A stretch of 64,000 nucleotides of DNA from positions 19,962,720 through 20,026,719 of the forward strand of contig NC_135151.1 in NCBI RefSeq assembly GCF_050948215.1, given 5' to 3'. Of the stretch, positions 33,253 through 45,721 are shown in pieces (within the stretch, counting starts at the first letter, position 1; every line of letters starts with the position of its first letter). The notes under the pieces are model-generated. The model saw nothing but the letters and a program-made list of their open reading frames with translations. It had not been told where the DNA came from and ran no database searches. A program made the translations under genes and the position numbers. This DNA is from Halictus rubicundus (taxonomy: Eukaryota > Arthropoda > Insecta > Hymenoptera > Halictidae).

Positions 33253-35198
33253 CTAGTAATGAAACTTTGGTATCTTTTTTACGAGAGTAAAATACGATGC
33301 GGTAAAAAGAATTTCACCGTGATTTTCAAGATCAGGGACAATTTTATGTCAACTTTTCTTTACAGATCCTCACCGACCCGAAGTCATAGAATATGGCTAC
33401 GATAGCTGAGATCAAACATTTCTTGCCATACCGATTTTTCAAAAAATCAATTTTATATGTAAAAATAATGTTTGCGGTTTCGTCGCTTTTAACTGTTCAG
33501 AAACGTACAACTTTCGCGAGATATGTTAAAGCTGCATATCTCATTACTTAGGTTAAAAGAATAATCGGAGAAGTGTAGGTCACTCGGAGAGGTTATAGAT
33601 CATTAGGTTATTACATTAATGGATATGTATTATCGAAATAGGATACCAAGTTGCTGACCCACATACTAACTGACCGAATCAAATTCGCCGAGCCTGACGT
33701 AAAATCAAATTAGCTTGATTAAAATCACGATCAACCGGATCAATCCGGTACAGGTTATTATTAAAATAAACCTGTTATTTTGAGCTTTATCAAATAATTA
33801 CTTTTTAAAATAATTAGTCTCTCCATCTCGAAGACTTCACTGTAACGCAGGGAGTTCTAGCATTGGTCTCCTTCCCCGCTTAGGTGCTTCCCCCACTTTT
33901 AGACTTCATCGTTATGTAGTAGTGTGTAACAGTGTCGCCAGATGAGGGGAGGGAGACATGAAGTATATCGATGACCCTTCTTCCGCAATCAGGAGACACA
34001 AAGGTTGCAGATTTATACTCTCGCTTTTTGACGTACAACAGATGCCAGGTTATACTTATTATACCTACATGTAATTATACTAATTAGCCGCCTGCAACTG
34101 TGATTAGTGATTCATCAACGCAAGAACATAGTCAAAGATTGTTTCAACCACCCGCATACAATTTCTGATAACAAATAGCTTAAAGATTTTACGTATTGAT
34201 AAAAGAAAAAATAAGTAGATGAGATATAAAACAGTAAGAATTGAAATATAGAACAGTAAGAGTTTTTGTTCCGTTGCTAATCAGACGAGGTCGATGGCGT
34301 GAAGCGTTTATCAATAACAACGATCACAATGTAATTCCAAAAAATCCCGTTCAAACTCGTAGAAATTTGTTGTCAAATAACACGACATTCCGCTCTTTTT
34401 CCAAGCTCACTGATCCTTGAATAACCTTGTACTGACCTTTATTGTATATGTTGTGAAGGCTACGCTTTCGAGTGACCTTCAGAAGGTTTTAGCCGCAGTT
34501 CAAAGACTGTTCAAAATAGATTAACCCTTCGAGGTCCATTTCGAGTGTACCTCTACGTGCAACATCAACTAAAAGTTGCTGGTTGTTGCTTCCGCGTGGA
34601 CGGTAGCTTTACCGGAATTAGTCATGGTCGAGAACCACGCTCGTAAGACAGGGCGCCATCGTTTGACTGTCAACGGGAGCCGAAAGAGCAAGTTGTTTGC
34701 GCCTTTGGCCTGGTCCGAGACATTCAGTGGGGGGGGGGGGGTTCATCAAGTTCGTTGGAATTACCGGAACGATGGTGCGCAGAGCGACGGTAGACATGCG
34801 TGTTTTCTCAGTCGCGGGTGGAATATTTGCACGATGTAACGGCGAGAGCCGGGTAAATATTTAGGATGCACGCTACTCGCCGCAATTTCCTCGTGTCGGA
34901 GCCTCCGGTCCCGAAGTGAGAATACAACGCAATTTCCACTTTACCGTCAACTTTCCTCCGTCATCAGCGAGAGCGAGCTGCCGCGCCGGGGAGGAAGAAT
35001 AGCGCTGGAAGCGGTTTTAACGGAAAGCTCGTCCAAGATGACGATACTCGATTAAGTTTCGCCGACCCGCATCTTGTAGCAGCTTCGGCATTCGTTGGTA
35101 ATGGTAAGTAATTTAACTCGACAGTCCTGTGCCGCGCATCGGCTGAAATAATGGCGGAAAAAAAGATTAGGCCGGGATAACGAAGTCAACGGAAACTA
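33253..35198. other. Mostly unique sequence
   Basis: Contains a single TTAA-CCCTTCGAGGTCCATT end at 34521 with no visible partner, and decayed AAGGTCA-containing sequence at 34415-34490 (ACCTTGTACTGACCTT and GTGACCTTCAGAAGG). A G11 run at 34731-34741. No gene recognised. Confidence 0.4.
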
Positions 35199-36667
35199 CG
35201 AGTACTAATGTGTATTCGTCCTGAAACTTACCGTTGCTGAGATATTTGACTGTTTTCATGAAGAATGATCGAAATGTCGGCCATCTGCAACCTTGTAGTC
35301 TTTGAACTGTTGCGTCCCTTACAGGTCTTATTGTTGGGGCGTCTATTGTATCACACGCTGCGATAATTCGTTGCTTCGTGTTGTTGGTGCAACTCGATAC
35401 ACAAAATTTTTCATGTTTCCAATAAGAAAAAATCTAGGGGTGTTAAATCTGGACTTTGTGCTGGCCAGCAAATAGTGCCACAGCGTCCCATCCATCGATT
35501 TCGGAATATTTCGTTAAGTGTAGTTCTCACCTTTCGAGCATAGTGTGTTGGACATCGTGCTGATACCACATTGTCTGACGAGCGCTTAATGGCACGTTAT
35601 CTAATAAATTTGGCAATGTATTTCTTAAGAACGTATCATATTTTTGACCAGCAAAAGTGCCGTCAATGAAACATAGCCCAATTATTTGTTGCCCTATGAT
35701 TCCACACCATTAATGGACCAGCGTCTTTGATGATCAATTTCTCGTAGCCAGTGAGGATTTTGTATTGACCAATAATGCGTGTTATGTAAATTAACGCGCC
35801 CGGTGCTGGTAAAGGTAGCCTCATCGGTAAATAGTATTAAAGAGAAGAAAAGTGGATTGATTTGTAGCTGCTCTTGAGCCCATCCACAAAATCTAACACG
35901 ATTCACATAATCCCTGTCATGCAATTTCCGGTGAAGGTTAACGTGGCACGGATGATATTTGCGACGAGTGAGAATTCGTGATGCACTACTTTTGCTGACT
36001 TCAGATTCGCGCTGAATCTGACGTACGAGGATTACGATGTACCATTGCAACAACATTAATTTCATTATCTTCATCAGTGCATACTATTTACGATTCATCT
36101 TGCCAACAGTGAGACATCCAGTTTCCTTTAACTTGTTACACAATCTTGCAAAAATCTTGTGTGAAGGGCATATGCGGTTTGGACATCTTTCACCGTACAA
36201 ATTTCGAGCCACAATGGCGTTTCTCTTACTTCCTCCATAAATTAGAAGCATCTCTAATTGTTCTTCAAATGAAAATTTCACATTGACTATCTTATGTTCG
36301 CTAACTGAGGAACTGACTGACACTGAGGGACGTCGAAGGCCTACCAATGTTTACATTTGACGTGAACATAGCCTTCAATACGTTCCATAATGAAAGTAAT
36401 AGAATATAAACAGTCAAATATCTCAGCAACGGTAAGTTTTACGACAAATACACTTTAGCACTTTTATGCTCAGAATACGGGAATCTATCGAAATCGGGCG
36501 TAAAAATTGGACATTCCATTAAAAAAAAACAGAGGTGACCTCTATATCTCCTCCACTTGCAAGAATCTAATATAACTTCTGTAAGTCCTGTTCTGTAAGT
36601 TCTGTTTTCCTCGTATTGTTTAAAATAACCAAGATATTCAAGTGGACAGAGCTGGTGGGACACGCGG
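35199..36667 (-). mobile_element. IS630/Tc1-like element (DUF4817 family), longest copy
   Basis: Read on the minus strand, it starts at the outer terminus CCGCGTGTCCCACCAGCTCTG (36667) and carries the long terminal region and transposase remnants (36347 to about 35260). It ends near 35199 in the inverted terminal region (CAACGGTAAGTTTCAGGACG) without its outermost part. At 1.47 kb it is the most complete member here. It preserves the uninterrupted TTAA site (36519-36540) where the copy at 4933-6004 has a MITE. Confidence 0.8.
35260..36347 (-). pseudogene. DUF4817-type IS630 transposase, broken
   Basis: The N-terminal frame (36347-36084) contains KFSFEEQLEMLLIYGGSKRN and AIVARNLYGERCPNRICPSH, the DUF4817-like start. 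The next frame (36074-35694) gives VRQIQRESEVSKSSASRILT (second HTH), then NPLFFSLILFTDEATFTSTG with the first catalytic Asp, then HYWSIQNPHWLREIDHQRRW. A stop follows, and the remaining DDE part survives only as scattered residues to about 35260. At least two frame breaks. A DDE/D recombinase acting on TA sites when intact. Confidence 0.75.
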
Positions 36668-37457
36668 TATATTCCCTTTTATCAGTTTCTGAACGGCAGG
36701 ACGATCGCAGGCAATAAAAATTCTAGTTTTAGGTGACGATGAGAAACGTTGGCAGATGAGAATCCGCGGTAGAAATGTTGCGCGAAACGAGGAGGGAAAA
36801 GGAAAGTTTCTGGTCGTTGCGATACATTTGCCGATTAAACTATCCCCTTAACATAGTATCAACGATCCGGTCCCGTCCCCTATCGGCCTGTTAAAACAGC
36901 GCCTCCCCTCGCACAGCCGGTCGCCGGTCGCGTCGTAACGTTTAATCCGGTTTCAATGGAGTACAACGCGGTTCGATTAAATTTCAGGGTAATAGTTTAA
37001 CTGGCCGCCACCACTGGACAACCCGGTTTCTTTGCTCTGTTTTTCCGCTAAATGCAACTGACACCGGTAATACCGTTCCTATTGTCATTACAATAATCGT
37101 TATCGCGAACAGTCGTTAAGTTGTCGCGCTATATCACGGTTACCGGCACCGTCGAACGCTCCACCGTAGTTTTATTCCGGCGCGCACCGCTCCCGGTTTC
37201 CGACCGCCATTTTGCCCCGGAACTACGCGAGTGTTTACCGGGGTGCTTCAGACTGAATTACCGTCGATAGTGAAACACTGGACTCGTCCCGGGGACACCG
37301 GGCCGGAACAACAAAAAGCCCCCGGGACTATCGGTGAAAGATCCCCACTTGACAGTCGGAATCCCGTCGAAAGACAAGGGAAACCAGTGTTCGAGCCTGG
37401 CTTACGACCACATCTTTAACCGATACCTCGACGAAATTTCATTTAACCGGTATTTGC

Positions 37458-37498
<41 letters not shown>

Positions 37499-38063
37499 CC
37501 GGTTCTCATTCTTTTCTACTACTTTCCGAGCCGATGGTTCGCTCCCACACCTCCGCTGTCGTGGCAGGTGGTGATCTCGATGGGAAGCTAGGAGAGTTCT
37601 TTTGCGGCACGGCTACACCGTGCACGACCTCTTCTCTCATTATCACTCTTCCGCGATCCCGTTCGAATTCAGACAGTCATCGAAGACAGGGTGACTTTCA
37701 ACGACACGGTCCGAGAGCACACCGCACGTCAAGACTCGATCGGGAACGCCGGTTGATTCGCGTGTTATTTCCTGCGTCGCAGGAAAAATCCATTTTCCAT
37801 CCGAGTAGAGCACTCGACGCCTCGGAGTCCGTCTCCTTCGCTTGCGTTTCACGTTCGGAGACTGTCAGCCGTTAGTTTCTTATATCGATCAACCGTGACA
37901 CACTCCGAACGATATTTGGAACTGGTTTCTTCTTCGGAAAAATAGCTTGTCGACGCGAGTCCCACCGGCGTGTATGCGCAGCTGTGTGCGGGTAAACTTT
38001 GGTTACCGCGGATAAGAAATTTCGACTATTCGAATATATCGATTGCAGAAATTTAATTTAACT
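36668..38063. other. GC-rich unique sequence
   Basis: No gene recognised. Contains the (TC)n tract at 37461-37492. Overlapping frames at 37231-37875 look like chance in CpG-rich DNA. Confidence 0.4.
37461..37492. repeat. (TC)n microsatellite
   Basis: About 16 TC units. Confidence 0.95.
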
Positions 38064-39021
38064 TAAAGAACATGTACAATATAAATGTACCTTTCCATTT
38101 GTATTTTATTAAATTATAATGGCGTAAGTCTGTTTATCTGTTATTTAAAGAACATGTACAATATAAATATACCTTTCCATTTGTATTTTATTAAATTATA
38201 ATGGCGTAAGTCTGTTTATCTGTTATTTAAAAATCATGTACAATGTAAATATACCTTTCCATTTGTATTTTATTAAATTATAATGGCGTAAGTCTGTTTA
38301 TCTGTTATTTAAAGAACATGTACAATATAAATATACCTTTCCATTTGTATTTTATTAAATTATAATGGCGTAAGTCTGTTTATCTGTTATTTAAAAATCA
38401 TGTACAATGTAAATATACCTTTCCATTTGTATTTTATTAAATTATAATGGCGTAAGTCTGTTTATCTGTTATTTAAAAATCATGTACAATGTAAATATAC
38501 CTTTCCATTTGTATTTTATTAAATTATAATGGCGTAAGTCTGTTTATCTGTTATTTAAAGAACATGTACAATATAAATATACCTTTCCATTTGTATTTTA
38601 TTCAATTATAATGGCATATGTCTGTTTATCTGTTATTTAAAGATCATGTACAATATAAATATACCTTTCCATTTGTATTTTATTAAATTATAATGGCGTA
38701 TGTCTGTTTATCTGTTATTTAAAGAACATGTACAATATAAATATACCTTTCCATTTGTATTTTATTAAATTACAATCTCATAAGTCTGTTTATCTGTTAT
38801 TTAAAGAACATGTACAATATAAATATACCTTTCCATTTGTATTTTATTAAATTACAATGGCATAAGTCTGTTCATCTGTTATTTAAAGAACATGTACAAT
38901 ATAAATATACCTTTCCATTTGTATTTTATTAAATTACAATCTCATAAGTCTGTTTATCTGTTATTTAAAGAACATGTACAATATAAATATACCTTTCCAT
39001 TTGTATTTTATTAAATTATGA
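38064..39021. repeat. 82-bp minisatellite, about 11.7 units
   Basis: CATGTACAAT recurs at 38071, 38153, 38235, 38317, 38399, 38481, 38563, 38645, 38727, 38809, 38891 and 38973. Every step is exactly 82 bp, with no indel. Each unit includes ACCTTTCCATTTGTATTTTA and GTCTGTTTATCTGTTATTTA. Variant positions split units into types: AAAGAACATG..ATATAAAT versus AAAAATCATG..ATGTAAAT early in the array, and GGCGTAAG versus CTCATAAG later. AT-rich, non-coding. Confidence 0.97.
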
Positions 39022-41811
39022 CGGTATAAATCTTCTTTTAATTTTCTTCAAGTACTTCGAGTGTGCTAATTGCACATTCTGACATTTTCGTATATGCGGT
39101 GATAAGCCTGCAATTCTTTGTGCAAATCTGTGTTAATATGTTCAAGGCCGCGTAAATTGTATTTAGTTCTATGTTTGGTGAGGAGGTCGCGTCAGTTATT
39201 AAATATAACTCCAACCGTGGAGTGGACAGTACAAAAAAAAAAAACAATTCCAATCGTGACAAAAATCATTCGATCAAACGTCTATTATTATCATTATTCG
39301 GAGTCGCCGGATTAAGACTTGTCTCCCCACTCTACCTTCCCCCTCCACGACGTCATTCCCCCACTCTTCCGCCACGGCTTGGTCGCGTGTCGCGTTTCGT
39401 CTCTATCGTGTATTTGTCACAATGCCACGCGACTAATCCGGTACTGGCACAGAGAGGGTAACTTTTCCCCCCAATTCGGGTCAATCAATTAAAACATTGT
39501 CTTGAGGAAGGGTAATCAATGATGACAGCGACGAAGACTAATGCGGCAGAGGGGTGAGAACTCTTCCACGGAAATACATGCACATTGTTTAAAATTTTAT
39601 ATAATATCCATCTAAGAAATATGAGTCACATGAACATGGTACTTGTACGGAAAAGGAAAAGGTAAAAAATAGCGGTTTTTTATTTTTTTAACTATGTGCC
39701 CCGCACTTTGAAAAATCTGAAAAAATTATATGCTGACAACCATAACCAGATGCTAAAACTGTAAAAATATGAACTTAGTATCTCATACCTTCTACAAGAA
39801 ATCGGCGTTTCAAAGCTTTTCTTATTTTATAAAATTCGGATTCGGGGCTAAAAATTCGGACAAAATTCATAGATGTGCATTCTAATACCTAAAGTATGCC
39901 AGATTTTCTTCAGAATTTTCAGTTGAGGAGGATGAGAGAAATTACGGTAAAACCTGATTTTCTTTGTCGCCCCGTTATTACCCCCCGTGGCGACATATAG
40001 GGTTGAAAATTGGCACGAGGTATTTTCTTTGGATAAGCTATCGAATACCGCAAATGACACCCTTTACACCCTGGCGACACCCTTTCCCAAAAGTGCGCCA
40101 TTAAAAACTCGATAAACAATGTAAAAATGTAGAACCCTCCATTTTTGACAGGTCACGTAAATCTAATATTAATAACAACAGATGTCACGGAAGTAGCCGG
40201 AAGATCCGAGAGGAAAAATTTGAGAAACATTTTGTCTTTATCGCAGTGAAAAATCGTGAGTGAAAAGCGCACTCGGCTGTATGAATTTTGCACAGGAGAT
40301 TATCGTACGGTACGCGCAGAAAACGGAATGGTCGTTTACCTGGAGAACACTTAATCATGTTCCGGACGTTCATTCAAAGTAGACGCGGGCTGATTTCGAA
40401 ATTCGGTAGACGAAATACGAATTTGATCGATTCGAATTGGAATTTTGAATATCCTAAGACCAGCTAATAGATGTTCGATGGAAATAGGAACGGCTATGAA
40501 AGCCGCCGGCTCATGGAACGGAGTCGTTTTGATCGTGTGTTCTGGCGAAACGCGCAAAAAAATTATGCGAATTCGATTGGAAAATTTCACCATACCCCCA
40601 ATATTTTCCAGATATTGCCCCGACGAAGTATACCCTCGTTCAGGCACTACAACATTTTTTAACGGAAAAAAAAAAAGAATCCCACCATATCGAACACATA
40701 AAAAGGAACGTCGAAAAGCAACGCAATCAATAGACCGCGGATCTTTTTTGTAAAACAAGAATTATCTGCGCCAGATATAAGAGAAATGAGCAAGATAAAA
40801 ATTTCTTTAATAATTTTAATAAGTTGGGCTCGGTGCATCGGTATTCTTAAATTCTTTTTATATTTGTATATTTCCAGGATTTTAAATACCGATAAATTTT
40901 TGTTATAAATCATAAAATCTGCAGTTCATCTAATTATCAGAGCATTAAACGGTGCGAACTAATGGGCCAATTAATACTCATCGGCGGCGACAAAAACTGA
41001 AAGTTAAAGTCCCCGGAATATTACTGTTAATTTGATTGTAAAATTTCCAAGACAAATTCCAACACTTTCAAAGTCCGAAGTACACGTACAATCACCACTG
41101 TGCGAACATCGAGTTTTATAATTACAAATTTGTTCCACGTGTTCGTTAGCCATTCCAGAACGAAATACTAGGAAACTTTGAAGGCTTCCCGCAGAATGTA
41201 CGGTGCACGCAATCTAATAGGCCGCTGATTATTATAAATATGCAGCGTAATATCGCATCCAGTTTTTTGCCGCTCATTTTGTGGAATTGGACGAAACAGC
41301 TTCGATAAAACAGCGAGGCCGGACGCGAAGTGATTAAATCGCCCGAACCGCGTTATATACTTCAAAAAAGGGCCTCGCTAATTTGTATCGGAACGATGTG
41401 TTTTCGATAAGGGACGGCCTGCCGTTGCGCTCGATGACGACTTTCGCGATAAACCGTGGATTAAACCGGTTACCATCAACCCTTTGCTTCGCGCTCAACG
41501 GAAACGACGGATAGCCGTAGCAATTACGTTAATTGTGCCATCGAAATTAACCACGACAATGATGCCTCGAATTGCTCCGAAAACATTTCGCGTAATAATC
41601 GTCTTCCATCGCGTCTAATTTCATCCTGGAATTTCTTCAATTCAATTTGTAACGATTCCAGCGAAAGCAATAATCGTGAAAATTTTCAATCGTATTGTTA
41701 ACAGACCGACTCTAATGTTACACTGACACGTTTCAGGAATAGCGCGTGTGCTTTATTTTGAGGAGGTCTCAATCTAGGAAAAATCGATTTCATCTTACAT
41801 TTTTCACTTAT
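39022..41811. other. Mostly unique sequence
   Basis: A stray MITE tail (AACCCTCCATTTTTGACAGG to TCTAATATTAA, 40132-40170) resembles the CACTAGGTTTACGG family end. Otherwise AT-rich, with no gene recognised. Confidence 0.4.
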
Positions 41812-41862
41812 TTGACGTTTATCATCCAGGCCTTGGCGACATATACAGAGGAATCACTGTAT
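41812..41862. mobile_element. TA MITE fragment, family CAGTGATTTCTCGATATA
   Basis: Only the terminal ~50 bp remain: GACGTTTATCATCCAGGCCT, then GGCGACATATACAGAGGAAT, then CACTG-TA. Confidence 0.75.
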
Positions 41863-42965
41863 ATAGTTTTCTTAGCCGATGGAATGTCTAATTCCAACAG
41901 AATTTTTCGAGAGCTGCTACGTGAAGCAATGTTGCCGCTACTAATATTTGTCCGGCGGATGTATATAACAAATTGCGAAAACCGCTAACTTATTTATTTT
42001 TTCAGAAAGAAAATCCTGAAAATCATCTTTACCTTTCTGGACCGAAACGTCCGTTTAAGGCGTTCATGAATTTACGAAATTGTTTTTCGTTCTGCCCGAT
42101 GAATCTCTGTACGGTTTTGTGTGCGCTTGGGAGAATAGCGAAGCTGGAAAATCTGTTTGTGGTCAAAGAGCGTGAACAAATACCGGGCCATCAGGAGTGC
42201 AAACGCGTCTTTGTTTAAACAGCCGCGGCCCGTTGACAGAGAACACCGAATAAAATAAAATTTGGTGAAAGGTAATTGCGCGAAATCGGATATTTATCAT
42301 AAATCGAAACGTCACGGAACGGATATCGTGATCGAAATGAATTTTCATTTCGGCGCGGCCGGACGTTCGAACGAAAAGCAGATTGTTTCAGAAAACAAGA
42401 TTATTAATCAAACGCGCGCGCACACTGCAACCAAATTAATTGCCGCGACTGTTGACCCTGGTGCCGCAATCTCAGTAATATTGACGGGATAAAAGTGTGC
42501 GCGTATAACCGGACGTATAAATTTCATTAATCGTTTCGCTTTATTCTTTCCAAGTACGATTGGGTTCGATTGAAGACCAACAAATTGATCCAGCTATCCT
42601 TGCCACCGTCCTGTGCACCCCATTGACTTCAAATCGGCCCATGAAATGGCGCGCACTTTGTCCCCGTTTTAGCGTTGATTAACACGGCCTTGTCACGCAT
42701 ACGGTTATAATAGTACGTTTATAATCAAATGTGTGCGTGCATTATCGCCGGCAGGATATTCAAACTCCAATAAATGTGACACACGTGCACATTGGTCGCA
42801 GCAGAGATAGGTACGTGGCCGTTGATATACCTGGTAATACGATGGCCGCCATTGGTCCCGTTAACGAAGCTTGATGTCGCGCTAATAAAGAATTCTGATT
42901 GTCACGCCGTATTCCCGCGAAACAACGCGCACGCGCGGATCTGCACAAAGAGAGAAAAAGAAAGG

Positions 42966-43023
<58 letters not shown>

Positions 43024-43256
43024 TGATAGCGTGAAAGGTACTGCGGAATTGTCTGATCCGTCAGGGTTTCGCCGAATCGCTTTAAAAGGCCCTCATAAAA
43101 TATTCAATCGAAGCCAGATATAAAAGAAGGAATGTCTAATGACACTCTCGAAATGGAGCTCATCGCAAGGTCCTCCCAGTTCAAATCCCCGGCGCAGAAG
43201 TTGGGTCTGAGGGGCCAATAAAGAAAATTGTTACTTATTCAACTTCTCTGAATTCC
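41863..43256. other. Unique sequence with GA microsatellite
   Basis: No gene recognised. AGTTCAAATCCCCGG at 43180-43194 resembles a tRNA T-loop/B-box, but no cloverleaf could be built around it. Confidence 0.4.
42968..43020. repeat. (GA)n microsatellite
   Basis: About 26 uninterrupted GA units, the longest in the window. Confidence 0.95.
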
Positions 43257-43697
43257 TTAAGGGGGCCGGCATGGTTTGAAATCCATATACGTATGCAAGG
43301 GTCAAAATCTAGACAAATTGCCTCTTCAATATTGCAATGAGCAGTTTGGAAGTGGTCAATTGTGTTTCCTAAAAGTCCAATCTACGTCTGTATGGAGCCC
43401 AAATTGCGAATTTCTACCTCATCGTGGAGTAATTTGTAATATTCGGCAGAAAATTCGAATTCTGAAGCAAGTATGACGTCACAAGATGGCTGCCGCTGAG
43501 AGGTTCTCTTAATTTCGAGAGATTTAGTGTTCGTATCGAAAAAAGGCTCTATACAGACGTAGCAAAGACATGTACAAACACGGTGGTAAGCATTTTTAAT
43601 TGATTACTTACTTATTTAAGACGTAAAATGTCTAGAAAAAAAGGCACAGCGTAACATAGCGTGACAGTCAAGGCCAAATGCCTGCCGGCCCCCTTAA
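43257..43697. mobile_element. 441-bp TTAA MITE, family GGGGGCCGGCATG (copy 2)
   Basis: TTAAGGGGGCCGGCATGG to CCTGCCGGCCCCCTTAA, same orientation as copy 1 at 21758-22200 and alike over the whole length with about a dozen differences. Confidence 0.92.
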
Positions 43698-43812
43698 GCA
43701 CGTGCGCTTTTTGAACTGGAGCGATCAGTGCGACGACATAACGTCATCAGAAAGAGCTGTATTTATTAAGGAAAGTGCGTATAGGAGATTTCCTGTCTGC
43801 GCTTCGCTGAAA

Positions 43813-45088
43813 GTTCTACCAACTATGTCAAATGTAAACATCGGTAGGCATTCGAAGTCTCTTAGTATCAGTCAGTTTCTCAGTTAGCGAACATAAGAAT
43901 ATGAAATTTTCATTCGAAGAACAATTAGAGATGCTTCTAATTTATGGGGAAAGTAAGAGAAACGCAATTGTCCCACAAGATTTTTGAAAGATTGTGTAAA
44001 AAATTAAAAGAAACTGGAAGTCCCGCTGTTCGTAAGATCAATCGTGGAAAGCCTGCAGTGATGAAGATAACGAATGTTGTTGCAATGGTACAACCCTCAT
44101 ATCAGTGTACGTCAGATTCAGCGCGAACCTGAAGTCAGCAAAAGTAGTGCATCACGAATTCTCACTCGTCGCAAATATCATCCGTGCCACGTTAGCCTTC
44201 ACCGGAAATCACATGACATGGATTATGTGAATCGTGTTAGATTTTGTGGATGGGCTCAAGAGCGGCTACAAATCAATCCACTTTTTTTCTCTTTAATACT
44301 ATTTACCGATGAGGCTGCCTTTACCAGCACCGGGCGCGTTAATTTACATAACACGCATTATTGGTCAGTACAAAATCCTCACTGGCTACGAGAAATTGAT
44401 CATCAGACCCTGGTCCATTAATGGTGTGGAATCATAGGGCAACAAATAATTGGACCTTGTTTCATTGACGGTACTTTTACTGGTCACAAATATGATACGT
44501 ACTTATGAAATACATTGCCATATTTATTAGAAAACGTGCCATTAAGCGCTCGTCGGACAATGTGGTATCAGCACGATGTCCAACACACTATGCTCGAAGG
44601 GTGAGAAGTACACTTAACGAAATATTCCGAAATCGATGGATAGGACGCGGTGACACTATTTGCTGGCCAGCACGAAGTCCAGATTTAACAGCCCTAGATT
44701 TTTCTTGTGGGGAACATTGAAAAATATTGTGTATCGAGATGCACCAACAACTCCGGAAGATACGAAGCAACGAATTATCGCAGTACGTGCTACAATGGAC
44801 GCTCCAACAATGAGACGTGTAAGAGACGCAACAGTTGAAAGACTATAACGCTGCATCGCTACAGATGGCCGACATTTCGAACATTCTTCACGAAAACAGT
44901 CAAATGTTTCAGCAACGGTAAGTTTTAGGACAAATACACTTCGGTATTTAAGGTACTCCACTTGCAAGAATATCATTTATACCATATTCTGTAGTTTCTT
45001 AAATCGTACAACTTCTGTAAGTAACATTTTCTCGTATTGTTTGAAATAACGAAGATATTCAAGTGGACAGAGTTTGTGGGACACACTG
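43813..45088 (+). mobile_element. IS630/Tc1-like element (DUF4817 family), 5' end lost
   Basis: Starts within the 5' region (ATGTCAAATGTAAACATCGG), runs through the transposase pseudogene, and ends in the complete 3' terminal region: GTTTCAGCAACGGTAAGTTT, CTTGCAAGAATATC, ACAACTTCTGTAAGTAACAT, then GTGGGACACACTG-TA at 45088. The 5' outer terminal region is missing. Confidence 0.8.
43901..44905 (+). pseudogene. DUF4817-type IS630 transposase, frameshifted
   Basis: Starts MKFSFEEQLEMLLIYGESKR (43901), then a deletion joins AIVP to HKIFERLCKKLKETG in another frame. 44074-44421 gives SVRQIQREPEVSKSSASRIL and then LILFTDEAAFTSTG (first catalytic Asp). WCGIIGQQIIGPCFIDG follows after a shift. 44520-44720 has SPDLTALDF in the place of the usual SPDLTPLDFFLWG (third acid), then WGTLKNIVYRDAPTTPEDTK and TDGRHFEH near the C-terminus. 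All three catalytic regions are recognisable but lie in different frames. Confidence 0.8.
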
Positions 45089-45096
45089 TATGTCAA

Positions 45097-45123
45097 AAAC
45101 ACATGAAGGTCCTTCATGTGTTT
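45097..45123. repeat. 27-bp perfect palindrome
   Basis: AAACACATGAAGG-T-CCTTCATGTGTTT, eight bases beyond the end of the IS630-like element. Confidence 0.85.
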
Positions 45124-45125
45124 CA

Positions 45126-45230
45126 GGTCCAGCGAAGTTCTAGAGGCCTCGGTTCGTGACCCCTCGCGGGACATTTCTGCGACGTTTATCCGCTAGGCAT
45201 TCGGGACATATATAGAGTAAACGCTTTATT
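45126..45230. mobile_element. TA MITE fragment, family CAGTGATTTCTCGATATA
   Basis: Has AGAGGCCTCGG, GACCCCTCGCGGGACATTTC, TGCGACGTTTATC and GGGACATATATAGAG blocks in family order. The left terminus is missing and the right terminus is diverged. Confidence 0.55.
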
Positions 45231-45325
45231 ACTTAATTCCTGATGATCCAATGATTACCTATATCGCCTCTCACCATTTTTGCATCAAGCAGGCTCATTT
45301 AAATAAAATTCTTCTTTTCAATATA

Positions 45326-45491
45326 TTAGGTCGTCCCATAAGTTCGTGCCGCAGAAATTTTATAGTGACGGTATGATGTCTTTGCCAAAAATGTCAGAAC
45401 AGGTTGTGGAACGAAAGGGTGATTACATATTTTATTTTTAGAATTTAAATGGTACAAGCAGTAAACGGCACGAACTTATCGGACGACCTAA
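45326..45491. mobile_element. 166-bp mariner-derived MITE
   Basis: TA-TTAGGTCGTCCCATAAGTTC on the left; GAACTTATCGGACGACCTAA-TA on the right; TIRs about 27 bp. TTAGGT-starting termini and TA duplication are those of mariner-family elements (mellifera-type by memory). The termini are related to, but distinct from, those of the mariner at 47692. Confidence 0.88.
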
Positions 45492-45719
45492 TATTATGTA
45501 TCAAATGGATCAAAGTTAGCCTAATAATGGTCACACGAAACGCTCGATACAATGAAAGGTGTGAAAAGCGATCCACAGCAGTTGCTGGCAGCGTCACTAT
45601 TTCCTGTCGATTATTCAGAGGTTAATCGGCGCGTCTAAAGCCGATGAATCGGTCGTTTTGAGCGAGTCGATAAACATAATTAATCTCGGCGAAGTGATCG
45701 TCGTATAAAACTTGGCCGG

Positions 45720-45721
<2 letters not shown>

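Noticed and set aside
38064..39021. Regularly spaced repeats as a CRISPR array
   Set aside because: The whole 82-bp unit is repeated with no unique spacers; it is a minisatellite.
43140..43256. Possible tRNA or tRNA-derived SINE (AGTTCAAATCCCCGG resembles a B-box)
   Set aside because: No convincing A-box at the right distance and no acceptor or anticodon stems could be paired.
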